From Nonomuraea fuscirosea (GTDB lineage Bacteria > Actinomycetota > Actinomycetes > Streptosporangiales > Streptosporangiaceae): DNA of 64,000 bases. The stretch spans positions 1 to 64,000 of the forward strand of contig NZ_PVNG01000025.1 in NCBI RefSeq assembly GCF_003001935.1. The letters run 5' to 3'. The notes beneath the pieces are model-generated. The model was not told where the DNA came from and searched no databases. It was given only the letters and a program-made list of their open reading frames with translations. How positions within the stretch are numbered: position 1 is the stretch's first letter; the number at the start of each line of letters is the position of its first letter. Shown here piece after piece: positions 32,387-40,714 of the stretch. The position numbers and the translations under genes were made by a program.

Positions 32387-33438
32387 AGGTCCTCCGCCTT
32401 CCTTCCGTCGCGGCCGCGCAGCAGCCGGTAGGCGTGGGCGGCCGACACCAGCGTGACGTGGTGGTGCCAGCCCTGGAAGGAACGGCCCTCGAAGTGGTGC
32501 AGGCCCGACTCCCTGGACACCGCGGACAGCTCGGACACCGCCCGGTTGCGCAGCTTGATCAGCCCCGCCAGGTCGGGGACCCGGTTCCGGCCCAGGTCGG
32601 TCAGCCACATCGAGCGGTTGCCGACGCTGCGCCAGCTGTGCACCGGCTCGTACGGGCGCGGCAGCGCGCGTCCCGACACCACCTGCAGCCGGGGCCTGGC
32701 GGGCTCCAGCACCGGGCGGACCACGGCGCCGGGGCCGATCGAGGGCATGGTGTGCTGCGAGACCCGGACCAGGTAGGGCAGCCCGCGCTCGGCCAGCCCG
32801 CCGAGCAGCGACTCCACGCCCGGCATCGCCCTGGCGTCGGCCACGATGGGCGCGGGCGGCAGGCCCCAGTCGATCACCATCTCGTCGATCGCCTGGAGCA
32901 GGTGCCGCCAGGCCGGCCGGCTGCGCTCCTGGTCGGGCAGGCGCGCGCCGCTGCGCAGTTCCTCGTCCTCGTCCCACGAGCGCGGCAGCAGCAGCCGCCA
33001 GTTGACCGGGCATCCGCCCTCATCGCCCACCAGGACGACGGCCAGGCCGAGCTGGCAGTTGACCAGCCGCCCGGCGGAGTGCACGAACTGCCTGGCCACG
33101 CCCACCGACTTGGCGCCGTTCTTGGGGAAGACGACCTCTTCGAGCACCCACGCCTTGGGGCGGACGGCCTGGACGAGGATCTGCGCCAGCCGCTGCCGGA
33201 CGAGCCGCCAGTTCCAGGGACTCTGGTTGACGAACTGCTGCAGGCACTGGTCGACGGGCCGGCCCGTCACCTGCTCGGAGATGCGCCGGATCGATTTGCG
33301 GCCGGGCACCGAGAGCAGGCCCTGGACGTACACCTCGCCCCATCGGCGCTGGTCGGAACGGAGGAAGGAGGAGAAGAGATCCTCACAGAAAGGCGAGAGC
33401 CATATCTCCCGCGTGTCCAATTCCGCATAAATGGTCAT
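32365..33438 (-). CDS. IS701-like DDE transposase protein, probably domesticated, 357 aa
   Basis: The sequence keeps the recognisable IS701-family frame: FPKNGAKSVGVARQF, AGRLVNCQLGLAVVLV, an IVADARAMPGVESLLGGLAERGLPYLVRV segment with the second Asp, and FEGRSFQGWHHHVTLVSAAHA with the Glu. The first catalytic Asp, expected in VVDETGF, is replaced (VLEEVVF). I see no terminal inverted repeats or target duplication around the gene, and its 3' end overlaps the histidine-kinase gene by 22 bases, as in a stable operon. It is therefore likely an immobile protein kept for DNA binding or regulation. The ATG at 33438 has AGGGG upstream. Confidence 0.8.
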   Translation of the reverse strand: MTIYAELDTREIWLSPFCEDLFSSFLRSDQRRWGEVYVQGLLSVPGRKSIRRISEQVTGRPVDQCLQQFVNQSPWNWRLVRQRLAQILVQAVRPKAWVLEEVVFPKNGAKSVGVARQFVHSAGRLVNCQLGLAVVLVGDEGGCPVNWRLLLPRSWDEDEELRSGARLPDQERSRPAWRHLLQAIDEMVIDWGLPPAPIVADARAMPGVESLLGGLAERGLPYLVRVSQHTMPSIGPGAVVRPVLEPARPRLQVVSGRALPRPYEPVHSWRSVGNRSMWLTDLGRNRVPDLAGLIKLRNRAVSELSAVSRESGLHHFEGRSFQGWHHHVTLVSAAHAYRLLRGRDGRKAEDLCLSPHG

Positions 33439-33577
33439 ACGACCAACCCCTAGATATTTGAACTTTCCCCCTTTTCATCACTAATTATCGGAATCTCCGG
33501 GGCGGGGTGACAGGACGAGCTTATGCTGGCACTGCCACTTCTATATATGACGCTCAGATGTCGTCCCTGCGACAGGA

Positions 33578-33609
33578 CGTCCCGCCGGCAAGGCGTCCCG
33601 CCAGCAAGG
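33578..33609. repeat. 16-bp direct repeat, two copies
   Basis: CGTCCCGCCGGCAAGG (33578-33593) is followed immediately by CGTCCCGCCAGCAAGG (33594-33609), differing at one base. It lies in the 237-base interval between the IS701-like gene start (33438) and the stop of the GMC oxidoreductase (33676), an interval with no supported gene. Confidence 0.6.
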
Positions 33610-33675
33610 CGACGAGCCCCACGGGCCGGTCCGGCCGGCCCATGAGGCTCGACGAGGGACGCCGGGCGCCCGCGT

Positions 33676-35256
33676 TCAGTCGCCGCGCGTGATGAACTCG
33701 GCGGCGCGCTCGGCGATCATCACGACCGTGGTGTGCGGATGGGCGCTCACCAGCGTCGGCATGATCGAGGCGTCGGCCACGCGCAGGCCCTCGACGCCGC
33801 GCACCCGCAGCCGCGGGTCGACCACCGCGCCCGCGTCCGAGCCCATCCGGCACGAGCCGGCGAAGTGGTAGTAGGAGCCGGTGTTGGCCTTCACCCACGT
33901 GCGCAACTCGGCGCGGGTGGTGACGTCCGGTCCCGGCGCGACCTCTGTCAGGCCCCATTCGTCGGTGAACGCCTTGGTGCGGTAGAGATCCCTGGCGATC
34001 TCCACGACGGTGACCGTGCGCTCCAGGTCGTACGGGTCGCCGAAGTAGTCGGCGTTGATCAGGGGGTAGGCGGCGGGGTCGGGGCCGGCCAGGCGGACCC
34101 AGCCGCGCGAGACGGGCCGCACCAGCGCGGTGAGGCTGAGGATGACGTGCGGGTCCACCAGCTCCCGCACCGGCGCGATGGGCTTGCCCGTCTGCACGCG
34201 GCGCACCACGTTGGCGAAGAACTTCTCGCCGAACGGCGCGCGGTGCACCAGCGCCACCTCCAGGTCGGGCACCGGCAGGCCCTCCTCGGACCCGCAGAAC
34301 ACGGCCACCTCGGTCACCTGCCCGCGCGGGTCGTCGCCGGGCTTGGCCATGTAGCCGATGGGCCCGATGACCAGCGGGTGGTCCTGGAAGTTCGCGCCCA
34401 CCCCGGGCAGGTCGGCCAGCACCGGGATGTCGTGCCCGGCCAGGTGCGCGGCCGGTCCGAGGCCGGACAGCATGAGCAGCTTGGGCGACTGGATGGCGCC
34501 CGCGCAGAGCACGACCTCCGCCTCGGCCCGCGCGGTGTGCGTGGCGCCGTCGCGGGTGTATTCGACGCCGGTGCAGCGCCCGTGGTCGAACAGCAGCCGG
34601 GTGGCGGGGGCGGCGGTCATGACGGTGAGGTTGGGCCGGCCGAGCGCGGGGTCGAGGTAGGCCTCGCGGGCGCCGTGGCGCCGGCCGTCCTTGATGTTGA
34701 CGTGGTGCCAGCCCGCGCCGAACAGGCCGGCGTTGAAGTCGTCCAGGCGGGGGTGGCCGAGCTCCACGCAGGCGTCGATGAACGTGCGCGACACCGGGTT
34801 GCCGGTCTCGGCCGCGTCCATCACGGTCATGGGGCCGTTCCTGCCCGCCGTGGGGTTGTGCCCGTCCTGCTGCGCCTCCAGGCGCTGGAGGGTCGGCAGC
34901 ACGTCCTCGAACGACCACCCGGGGCAGCCCTGGTAGGCCCAGGAGTCGTAGTCCTGGGGCCGGCCCCTGGTGTGCATCATGTGGTAGACGTTCGAGCCGC
35001 CGCCGAGGCCGCGCCCGGCCGCGCTGTAGACGCGGGAGCCGTCCAGGCCCGGCTGGGGTTCGCTCATGTACGCCCAGTCGAGGTCGGTCAGCAGCACCTC
35101 GTTCCACCGGTGCGGAGTCCTGACCGCGTCGGTGACCTGCGCGTCGCCGGCCTCCAGCAGCAGCACCGAGGCGCCGGGGTCCTCGCTGAGCCGGGCGGCG
35201 AGCACGGAGCCGGCCGCGCCCGCGCCGATGACGATGTACCTGTAACTGTCTGCCAC
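33676..35256 (-). CDS. GMC-family FAD oxidoreductase, 526 aa
   Basis: The dinucleotide-binding motif GAGAAGSVLAARLSE (residues 12-26) and GRGLGGGSNVYHMM signature belong to the glucose-methanol-choline family, as do PDLEVALVHRAPF and the C-terminal catalytic region SYYHFAGSCRMGSDAGAVVDPRLRVRG with the active-site His, plus SAHPHTTVVMIAERAA. No signal peptide is present. These enzymes oxidise primary alcohols or sugars, passing electrons to oxygen or to a carrier. The GTG start at 35256 has GAGGAG upstream. It is the last gene of a five-gene operon and follows a second GMC gene by ten bases. The substrate is unknown. Confidence 0.92.
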   Translation of the reverse strand: MADSYRYIVIGAGAAGSVLAARLSEDPGASVLLLEAGDAQVTDAVRTPHRWNEVLLTDLDWAYMSEPQPGLDGSRVYSAAGRGLGGGSNVYHMMHTRGRPQDYDSWAYQGCPGWSFEDVLPTLQRLEAQQDGHNPTAGRNGPMTVMDAAETGNPVSRTFIDACVELGHPRLDDFNAGLFGAGWHHVNIKDGRRHGAREAYLDPALGRPNLTVMTAAPATRLLFDHGRCTGVEYTRDGATHTARAEAEVVLCAGAIQSPKLLMLSGLGPAAHLAGHDIPVLADLPGVGANFQDHPLVIGPIGYMAKPGDDPRGQVTEVAVFCGSEEGLPVPDLEVALVHRAPFGEKFFANVVRRVQTGKPIAPVRELVDPHVILSLTALVRPVSRGWVRLAGPDPAAYPLINADYFGDPYDLERTVTVVEIARDLYRTKAFTDEWGLTEVAPGPDVTTRAELRTWVKANTGSYYHFAGSCRMGSDAGAVVDPRLRVRGVEGLRVADASIMPTLVSAHPHTTVVMIAERAAEFITRGD

Positions 35257-35266
35257 GGTCGGCTCC

Positions 35267-36790
35267 TCAGGTGATCAGGTCGGCCGCGCGCTCGCCGATC
35301 ATCATGGAGGCTGCGGCGGTGTTGCCTGCGGGGATGGTCGGCATGATGGAGGCGTCGGCGATCCGCAGCCGCTCGACGCCGTGCACGCGCAGCTCGGGGT
35401 CGACCACGGCCATCGGATCGCGGCCCATGCGGCAGGTGCCGACCGGGTGCCACACCGTGCTCGCCGTCGCGCGGACGTAGCCGCGCAGGTCCGCGCCGTG
35501 TCCCGGCGCGCTCTCGCGGTCGCGGAAGGCGGACATCGCCTCGGTGTGCGCCAGTTCTCTGGACAGCTCGATCCCGCGGACCAGCGCTCTGAGGTCCTCC
35601 TGGTCGCGCAGGTAACCGGGGTCGACGAGAGGAGGATCGCCCGGGTCGGCCGACCGCAGGGCGACCGTGCCCCTGCTGCGCGGCTGGGCGAGCACGGGCG
35701 CGAACGTGAAGACAGGCCCGTCGACGCGGTAGGGGTCCGCGACGAACTGCACGGGGCCGAACAGCAGTTGCAGGGCCGCGTCGTCGGGCGGGAACAGGCC
35801 GGCCTCGGCCAGCAGCTCGGGCGGCGGCAGCTCGGTGCGGGCGGTGTAGGCGACGCCGAGGATGAGGTGGTCGTGCAGGTTCGCGCCGACGCCCGGCAGG
35901 TCCACGGCGGGGGTGAGCCCGTGGCGGCCGAGGTCGGCGGCGGCGCCGATGCCGGACAGCATGAGCAGCTTGGGCGTGGCCAGCGCGCCGCAGGAGACGA
36001 TCACCTCGGCGGACGCCCCGGCCCGGTGCGTCACGCCGTCGCGCACGTACTCCACGCCCGTGGCCCTCGTGCCGTCGAGCAGCACGCGGGTGGCCACGGC
36101 GCCGGTCTCGACGGTCAGCCGCGGATGACCCTTGAGCGGGTCGAGGTAACCGTAGGCGGTGCTCGACCGTTCGTCGTCCTTCGTCCGGGTGGACTGGTAG
36201 GCGAACGCGCCCTCCTGGGCCGCGCCGTTGTAGTCCCAGTCCTCGCCGCCGGGGTAGCCCAGCTCGCGGGCGCCGCTGATGAAGGCGCGCGACACCTCCG
36301 ACATCCGCGTCAGGCGGGCGACCTTCATCGGGCCGCCGGTGCCGTGGTAGGCGTCCTGGCCGTGCTCGTGGTCCTCGGCCCGTTTGAAGCAGGGCAGCAC
36401 CTGCTCGTACGACCAGCCGTCGTTGCCGAGCTCGGCCCAGTGGTCGTAGTCGCGGCGGTTGCCCCGGACGTACAGCATGGCATTGACGCTGGTGCCGCCG
36501 CCGAGCGCCTTGCCCTGCGGCAGCGGCACCGAGCGCCCGTCCAGCCCCTGCTGCGGAACCGTGAGGTACGGCCAGGTGACGGCCGGGTCGCCCCACAGGG
36601 AGGTCATGCCCGGGATGCCGCTCTGGCGCATCGCGGGGACGTCGGCGCCGCCCCCCGCCTCCAGCAGGAGCACGCGAGCCTGCGTGCGCTCGACCAGCCG
36701 GGCCGCGACGATCGCGCCCGCCGCGCCGGCGCCCACGACGACGTAGTCGTAGCCGTGGCCGTTGTCCGGGCTGTGATCCGGGCCGGACAT
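35267..36790 (-). CDS. GMC-family FAD oxidoreductase, 507 aa
   Basis: A full-length GMC oxidoreductase with GAGAAGAIVAARLVE, the signature GKALGGGTSVNAMLYVRGN, the second signature GALATPKLLMLSGIG and the catalytic region STVWHPVGTCRMG with its His, then PAGNTAAASMMIGERAAD (Asn as the second catalytic residue). It is closer to choline dehydrogenase/alkan-1-ol dehydrogenase proteins than to cholesterol oxidase. The ATG at 36790 overlaps the upstream EthD gene's stop (TGATG). The two tandem GMC proteins are only moderately alike, so they probably oxidise different substrates or form consecutive steps. Confidence 0.92.
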   Translation of the reverse strand: MSGPDHSPDNGHGYDYVVVGAGAAGAIVAARLVERTQARVLLLEAGGGADVPAMRQSGIPGMTSLWGDPAVTWPYLTVPQQGLDGRSVPLPQGKALGGGTSVNAMLYVRGNRRDYDHWAELGNDGWSYEQVLPCFKRAEDHEHGQDAYHGTGGPMKVARLTRMSEVSRAFISGARELGYPGGEDWDYNGAAQEGAFAYQSTRTKDDERSSTAYGYLDPLKGHPRLTVETGAVATRVLLDGTRATGVEYVRDGVTHRAGASAEVIVSCGALATPKLLMLSGIGAAADLGRHGLTPAVDLPGVGANLHDHLILGVAYTARTELPPPELLAEAGLFPPDDAALQLLFGPVQFVADPYRVDGPVFTFAPVLAQPRSRGTVALRSADPGDPPLVDPGYLRDQEDLRALVRGIELSRELAHTEAMSAFRDRESAPGHGADLRGYVRATASTVWHPVGTCRMGRDPMAVVDPELRVHGVERLRIADASIMPTIPAGNTAAASMMIGERAADLIT

Positions 36791-37482
36791 CAGCGGCTCT
36801 CCGGCCCGATGATCCAGTGCTCGGTGGTGACGAGCCGGTGCACGTAACGCGGTTCGGTGAACGATTCCATGTCGGCCTCCGCCTTGGCGTACTCGGCCGA
36901 GCCGAGCGCCGCGGCCAGGTCGTCGCGGCTGTCGAAGGAGAGCAGGTAGGCGGCGTCCAGCACGGCCTCGCCGATGCCGTAGGCGCCGTCCCTGACGTGG
37001 CACTGCAGGTAGCGGCGCAGGCCGGGCACCCGGCTGACCAGGTCGGCGTGCGTGCCCAGGCTGCGGCTCCTGAAGTCCGCCAGCCGTACCCCTTCCTTCC
37101 GCTTGACCAGCACGATCAGCTTCACGCCCGTCGCGCCGGCGAGCTCGGGGCCCGCGACCACCTCGTGGGCGTCGGTGTCGAGCACGACCGTGCGCCAGAA
37201 GGCGGCCCAGCGCGGCTCGTCCTTGCGCGCGCCCTCCAGGAACTCGGGCGTCTGCAGCGATTCGAGCTGCTCACGCTCGTCCCGCAGCCAGATCTCCGCG
37301 ACGCCGCTCCACAGCGGCTCGCCCTCACCCGGCCAGAACGGGATCCTGGTGTCGATGAGGTATTTCCTGATCTGGGGGATCTTGCTGGCGTACTCGACGG
37401 CGTGCACGTTCAGCCAGTACTGCTGGAACTCGTGTTCCGTCATTCCCGGCTTGGGGGCAGCGAAGATGAGTTGGTGGATCAC
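36790..37482 (-). CDS. EthD-domain / dimeric alpha-beta barrel protein, 230 aa
   Basis: Two tandem ferredoxin-like (EthD/dimeric alpha-beta-barrel) repeats can be seen: residues 1-100 (LIFAAPKPGMTEHEFQQYWLNVHA, typical of EthD) and about 117-225 (KLIVLVKRKEGVRLADFRSRSLGTHA). The W/H spacing EFQQYWLNVHA is the family hallmark. Proteins of this type act as small cyclases, monooxygenases or dehydratases on polyketide-like or aromatic substrates. The start is GTG at 37482 with GGAGGA upstream. It lies between a berberine-bridge-type oxidase and two GMC oxidoreductases, so it probably works on an intermediate of the same pathway. Confidence 0.85.
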   Translation of the reverse strand: MIHQLIFAAPKPGMTEHEFQQYWLNVHAVEYASKIPQIRKYLIDTRIPFWPGEGEPLWSGVAEIWLRDEREQLESLQTPEFLEGARKDEPRWAAFWRTVVLDTDAHEVVAGPELAGATGVKLIVLVKRKEGVRLADFRSRSLGTHADLVSRVPGLRRYLQCHVRDGAYGIGEAVLDAAYLLSFDSRDDLAAALGSAEYAKAEADMESFTEPRYVHRLVTTEHWIIGPESR

Positions 37483-37505
37483 GGTGCATTCCTCCGTCAC
37501 TGGGT

Positions 37506-39140
37506 CTAGGCCGCGGTGATCGACTGCGCGTGCCTGAAGACGCCGCGCGGGTCGTAGGCCGCCTTGACCCGCTGCAGCCTGGGGTAGTTGTCCTTGTAGT
37601 AGAGGGTCTGCCAGGGCACGCCCGAGCGATTGAACGCCGGGTCGGTGATGTCCGGGTCGGGGTTGTTGATGTAGCAGCCGTCGGCCTGCTCGCCGGGCAC
37701 CGGATATCCGCCGGTGGCCGACCAGACCGCGCCGTACAGGCCGCGCAGCCAGCCGATGTTGGCGGCGTCGGCGGCCGGGTCCTGCCACTGCGTCTCGAAC
37801 AGCGTCCAGAACGCGGCGTCGCGGTGGGCGAGCGCGGTCCTGGTGGGCGGCACGGCGTTGATCGCGCCGCCGCTGAACCCGGCCAGCGTCACCGCGCCCG
37901 CCGGGTTGGCGAAGTCGGTGCGGTTGAGCGCGTCGTACATCGCGCCCGCCTGGACGGGCGTGTACGACTTGCGCAGGTAGGCCGACTTCGACGCCCCGCG
38001 CAGCGTCGGGTTGATGAACGACGGGATGCTGGCGGCGATCAGCCTGACCGCGTGCAGCCAGGGCAGCTTCTGCGCCGGCTGTGCCGTCACCACCGCGTCC
38101 ACGCCGAGCCCGCTGGTCAGCGCCGCGAGGTAGCCGCTGAGCAGCCCCTCCGCGCCGGGGGCCGCCGCGTCGACCTGGGTGAGCAGGAAGACGTTCTGGG
38201 CCGAGCGGTGCGCCAGGGAGGCGACCCCGGACAGCGCCCTGGCCGGGGAGCTGGGGGCGGCGGCGGATTCGTACCAGGCGCCCCAGTTCGTGACCAGGGC
38301 GGTGAACTTGGCCCGGTCCAGCATGCTCCACGGGATGCCGACCGCGCTGAGCAGCACGTCCTTCGGCGGGTTGACGAGCAGCCCGCCGGGATCGGAGCCG
38401 GTGCGGCCGGGCGTGCGGAACCAGAACCTGGTGACGACGCCGAAGTTGCCGCCGCCACCGCCCGCGCACGCCCACCACAGGGCGTGGTGCGGATCGTCCG
38501 GGTCGCTGGTGGCCACGATCGCGCGGGCGGTGCGCGAGCGGTCCACGACCACCACCTCGACCGCGGCCAGATGGTCGATCACGGCGCCGAACTGCCGGGA
38601 CAGGAAGCCGTAGCCGCCGCCGGTGGTGTGCCCGCCGATGCCGACCGTCGGGCACATGCCGCCCGGTATGGTCACGCCCCACTTCTTGTAGAGGGTCTCG
38701 TAGACGTTCGACAGCCGGGCGCCGCCCTCGACGGCGAACGCGCCGCGCCGGGTGTCGAAGTACACGTCGTTCAGCCCGGCCAGGTCGATGACCATCTTGA
38801 CCTCGTCGTTGAAGACGAAGGGGGCCAGGCAGTGGCCGCCGGAGACCACCGAGACGCGCCTGCCCGTGTCCACCGCCTCCTGGACGGCGGCCACCACCTG
38901 CTCGGTCGAGCTGACCACGCGGACGTAGTCGGGCCGGCCGACCCAGCGCTGGTTGTAGCCGACGGTCAGCTCCTGGTAGCGGGGGTCGCTCGGGTACACG
39001 GTCGCGGGGGCGGCCACCGGGCCTCTGTCTCGTGCTCTCGTCGCGGCGGCGGCGTCGGCGTCGTCCATCAACGTCACCGCCACCGCGCCCGTGGCGGCCG
39101 CGGCGCCACCCAGTAATCCACGCCTCGACAGGCCTTTCAT
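37506..39140 (-). CDS. berberine-bridge-type FAD-linked oxidase with TAT signal, 544 aa
   Basis: The N terminus (MKGLSRRGLLGGAAAA) is a twin-arginine signal. The PCMH FAD-binding domain has both bicovalent attachment residues: His103 (SGGHCLA) and Cys163 (GGMCPTVGIGGH), characteristic of the BBE/gluco-oligosaccharide oxidase group. The C-terminal BBE motif YYKDNYPRLQRVKAAYDPRGVFRH is intact. Such enzymes oxidise sugars or alkaloid- and polyketide-like alcohols with oxygen and release H2O2. The ATG at 39140 is preceded by GGAGGAAC and follows the DyP peroxidase stop by 19 bases; a peroxidase encoded next to an H2O2-producing oxidase is a sensible pairing. Confidence 0.93.
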   Translation of the reverse strand: MKGLSRRGLLGGAAAATGAVAVTLMDDADAAAATRARDRGPVAAPATVYPSDPRYQELTVGYNQRWVGRPDYVRVVSSTEQVVAAVQEAVDTGRRVSVVSGGHCLAPFVFNDEVKMVIDLAGLNDVYFDTRRGAFAVEGGARLSNVYETLYKKWGVTIPGGMCPTVGIGGHTTGGGYGFLSRQFGAVIDHLAAVEVVVVDRSRTARAIVATSDPDDPHHALWWACAGGGGGNFGVVTRFWFRTPGRTGSDPGGLLVNPPKDVLLSAVGIPWSMLDRAKFTALVTNWGAWYESAAAPSSPARALSGVASLAHRSAQNVFLLTQVDAAAPGAEGLLSGYLAALTSGLGVDAVVTAQPAQKLPWLHAVRLIAASIPSFINPTLRGASKSAYLRKSYTPVQAGAMYDALNRTDFANPAGAVTLAGFSGGAINAVPPTRTALAHRDAAFWTLFETQWQDPAADAANIGWLRGLYGAVWSATGGYPVPGEQADGCYINNPDPDITDPAFNRSGVPWQTLYYKDNYPRLQRVKAAYDPRGVFRHAQSITAA

Positions 39141-39159
39141 GGATCGTTCCTCCTCGCCA

Positions 39160-40449
39160 CTATTGGTCCTCCACTAGCCCTTGGCCCAGGTAGCCGTCAC
39201 GGGCGCCGGGCAGGGCGTAGAAGAAGCCCCCGCCTTCCGGCCGGGTGAACGCCTCCATCGGCTCGCCCTTCAGCCGTTCCTGGGCCTGCAGGAAGTTGAC
39301 CAGCCTGCGCTGGTAGCTGACGAAGACCAGGCCCTGGTCGAGCAGGCCGTCGGCGTCGAGCCCGCGCGAGTAGTTGAAGCCCCTGCGCAGCATGGCCTTC
39401 TCCGGGCCCGCGGTGCGCGGGTTGGCCAGCCTGATGTGCGCGTCGAGCGGGATGCGCTCGCCCCGGGGGTCGTCGGCGTAGCGCGGCAGGTCCGTCTCCC
39501 TGGAACCGTCCAGGGGCGCGCCCGAGTCCTTGCGGCGGCCCATCACGCGTTCCTGCGCGGCCAGCGAGGTGCGGTCCCAGCGTTCGACGAACATCCTGAT
39601 CAGGCGGACGGCCACGTACGTGCCGCCGAGGGCCCAGGCGGGCTCGCCGTCGCCGGCCCCGACCCAGACCGCCCGGTCCATCAGCGCCGCGTTCCCCGCG
39701 TCGGGGTTGCCGGTGCCGTCCTTGAAGCCGAGCAGGTTGCGGTTGTCCGTGGCGCCCGCCGTGGCGAGCGCGTCCGGGCGGGCGAAGCCGTCCTGGGACC
39801 AGGCGAGCCTGAGGCTGTCGCCGGCCGCCCCGGTCAGGCGGCGCAGCGCGTGCAGGCACACGTCGGGGTGGTCGCCCTGCACCAGCACCAGCAGGTCGCC
39901 GTGGGTGCGCGCCGGGTCGAGCCGGTCGTTGGCCAGCAGGCCCATGGGATGCAGCTCGGCGGGGCGGCGGTCGGCCAGGCCGTACCTGGCGTCGAAGAGG
40001 GAGGCGCCGACGCTGAGCGTCACCAGCGCCGGCTGGTCGCCCTGGCCGAGCAGGAGAGAGCTGTCGGACGGGGGCAGCGTGGCGGCGTTGGGCGCGGGGG
40101 CGCGCCCGGCCATGAGGGCGTCCATCTCGTCGGACAGCGTCCGTAACGTTCCCGCCAGCGCCGTCCTGTCGCGGTCGCGGCAGTGGAACGCGGCGACCAG
40201 GCACGCGAGCGCCGGTCCGGTGAGGACGCCGGGCTGGTGCTCGCCTCGGAACGATCCTCTCGGGACCCGCCCGTTCCCCGCTCCGCCGCCGGCTCGCCCG
40301 TCTTGGGCGCCGGCCTGACCGTTCGCCGGCGGGCCCGCCAGCAGGGTCGCGCCCGCCGCGCCGGCCGCGAACCCCGCGCCACCGGTCGCGGCGGCGGTCA
40401 GGAACGCCCGCCGCGACGGCCGGCTCCGCGCTCCGCTCTCCTCAGCCAT
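39160..40449 (-). CDS. DyP-type peroxidase / deferrochelatase (EfeB-like) with TAT signal, 429 aa
   Basis: A twin-arginine signal (PSRRAFLTAAATGGAGFA) precedes a DyP domain with the family motif GFKDGTGNP, distal Asp244, proximal His338 (DAHIRLANPR) and conserved Arg in LRRGFNYSRG. The size and the Gly/Ala-rich spacer after the signal fit class A (EfeB/YwbN-like) exported DyP proteins, which act as peroxidases or extract iron from heme. There is no EfeU or EfeO gene next to it, so an iron-uptake role is less likely than peroxidase use of H2O2 made by the oxidases downstream. It is the first gene of a five-gene minus-strand operon. Confidence 0.93.
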   Translation of the reverse strand: MAEESGARSRPSRRAFLTAAATGGAGFAAGAAGATLLAGPPANGQAGAQDGRAGGGAGNGRVPRGSFRGEHQPGVLTGPALACLVAAFHCRDRDRTALAGTLRTLSDEMDALMAGRAPAPNAATLPPSDSSLLLGQGDQPALVTLSVGASLFDARYGLADRRPAELHPMGLLANDRLDPARTHGDLLVLVQGDHPDVCLHALRRLTGAAGDSLRLAWSQDGFARPDALATAGATDNRNLLGFKDGTGNPDAGNAALMDRAVWVGAGDGEPAWALGGTYVAVRLIRMFVERWDRTSLAAQERVMGRRKDSGAPLDGSRETDLPRYADDPRGERIPLDAHIRLANPRTAGPEKAMLRRGFNYSRGLDADGLLDQGLVFVSYQRRLVNFLQAQERLKGEPMEAFTRPEGGGFFYALPGARDGYLGQGLVEDQ

Positions 40450-40678
40450 GTCGCATCGACTCCACGTGGTGGTCAGAACCCCCTCATGGTGTCCTGGGCC
40501 ACGGCGGAGAGCGCCGAAATGGGTTGGAGTCCGTTATCTCCGGCCCGGTCGGGCGGGCGACCTCACGAAGTACCGCGCCCGGCGTTGCCTTCAGGCGGCC
40601 GATGAGAGATCGCCTGGCCACCCGTTCCGTGCCGGAAGGCGGGCGGCACGGACGGTCACCGGCCGGTCGTACGGCCAG

Positions 40679-40714
40679 TCACGCGGCTCATCACGCGGCT
40701 CGTCACGCGGCCGA
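40679..40714. repeat. 12-bp tandem repeat, three copies, at the 3' end of the siderophore reductase gene
   Basis: TCACGCGGCTCA, TCACGCGGCTCG and TCACGCGGCCGA follow each other at 40679-40690, 40691-40702 and 40703-40714. On the minus strand each unit contains a TGA in the same register, and the last one is the actual stop codon of the siderophore-interacting protein gene. It looks like a slippage-type duplication of a gene's 3' end. Otherwise the 253-base interval 40450-40702 holds no supported gene. Confidence 0.7.

Noticed and set aside
29159..32431. Plus-strand open frame of 1090 codons
   Set aside because: It is antisense or out of frame to the receiver-reductase gene and the kinase gene, is dominated by Arg, Gly, Pro and Ala, and has no domain pattern; long shadow frames are usual at this GC content.
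39160..40449. Part of an EfeUOB iron uptake operon
   Set aside because: Only the EfeB-like gene is present; no permease or EfeO gene adjoins it and no iron box precedes it.
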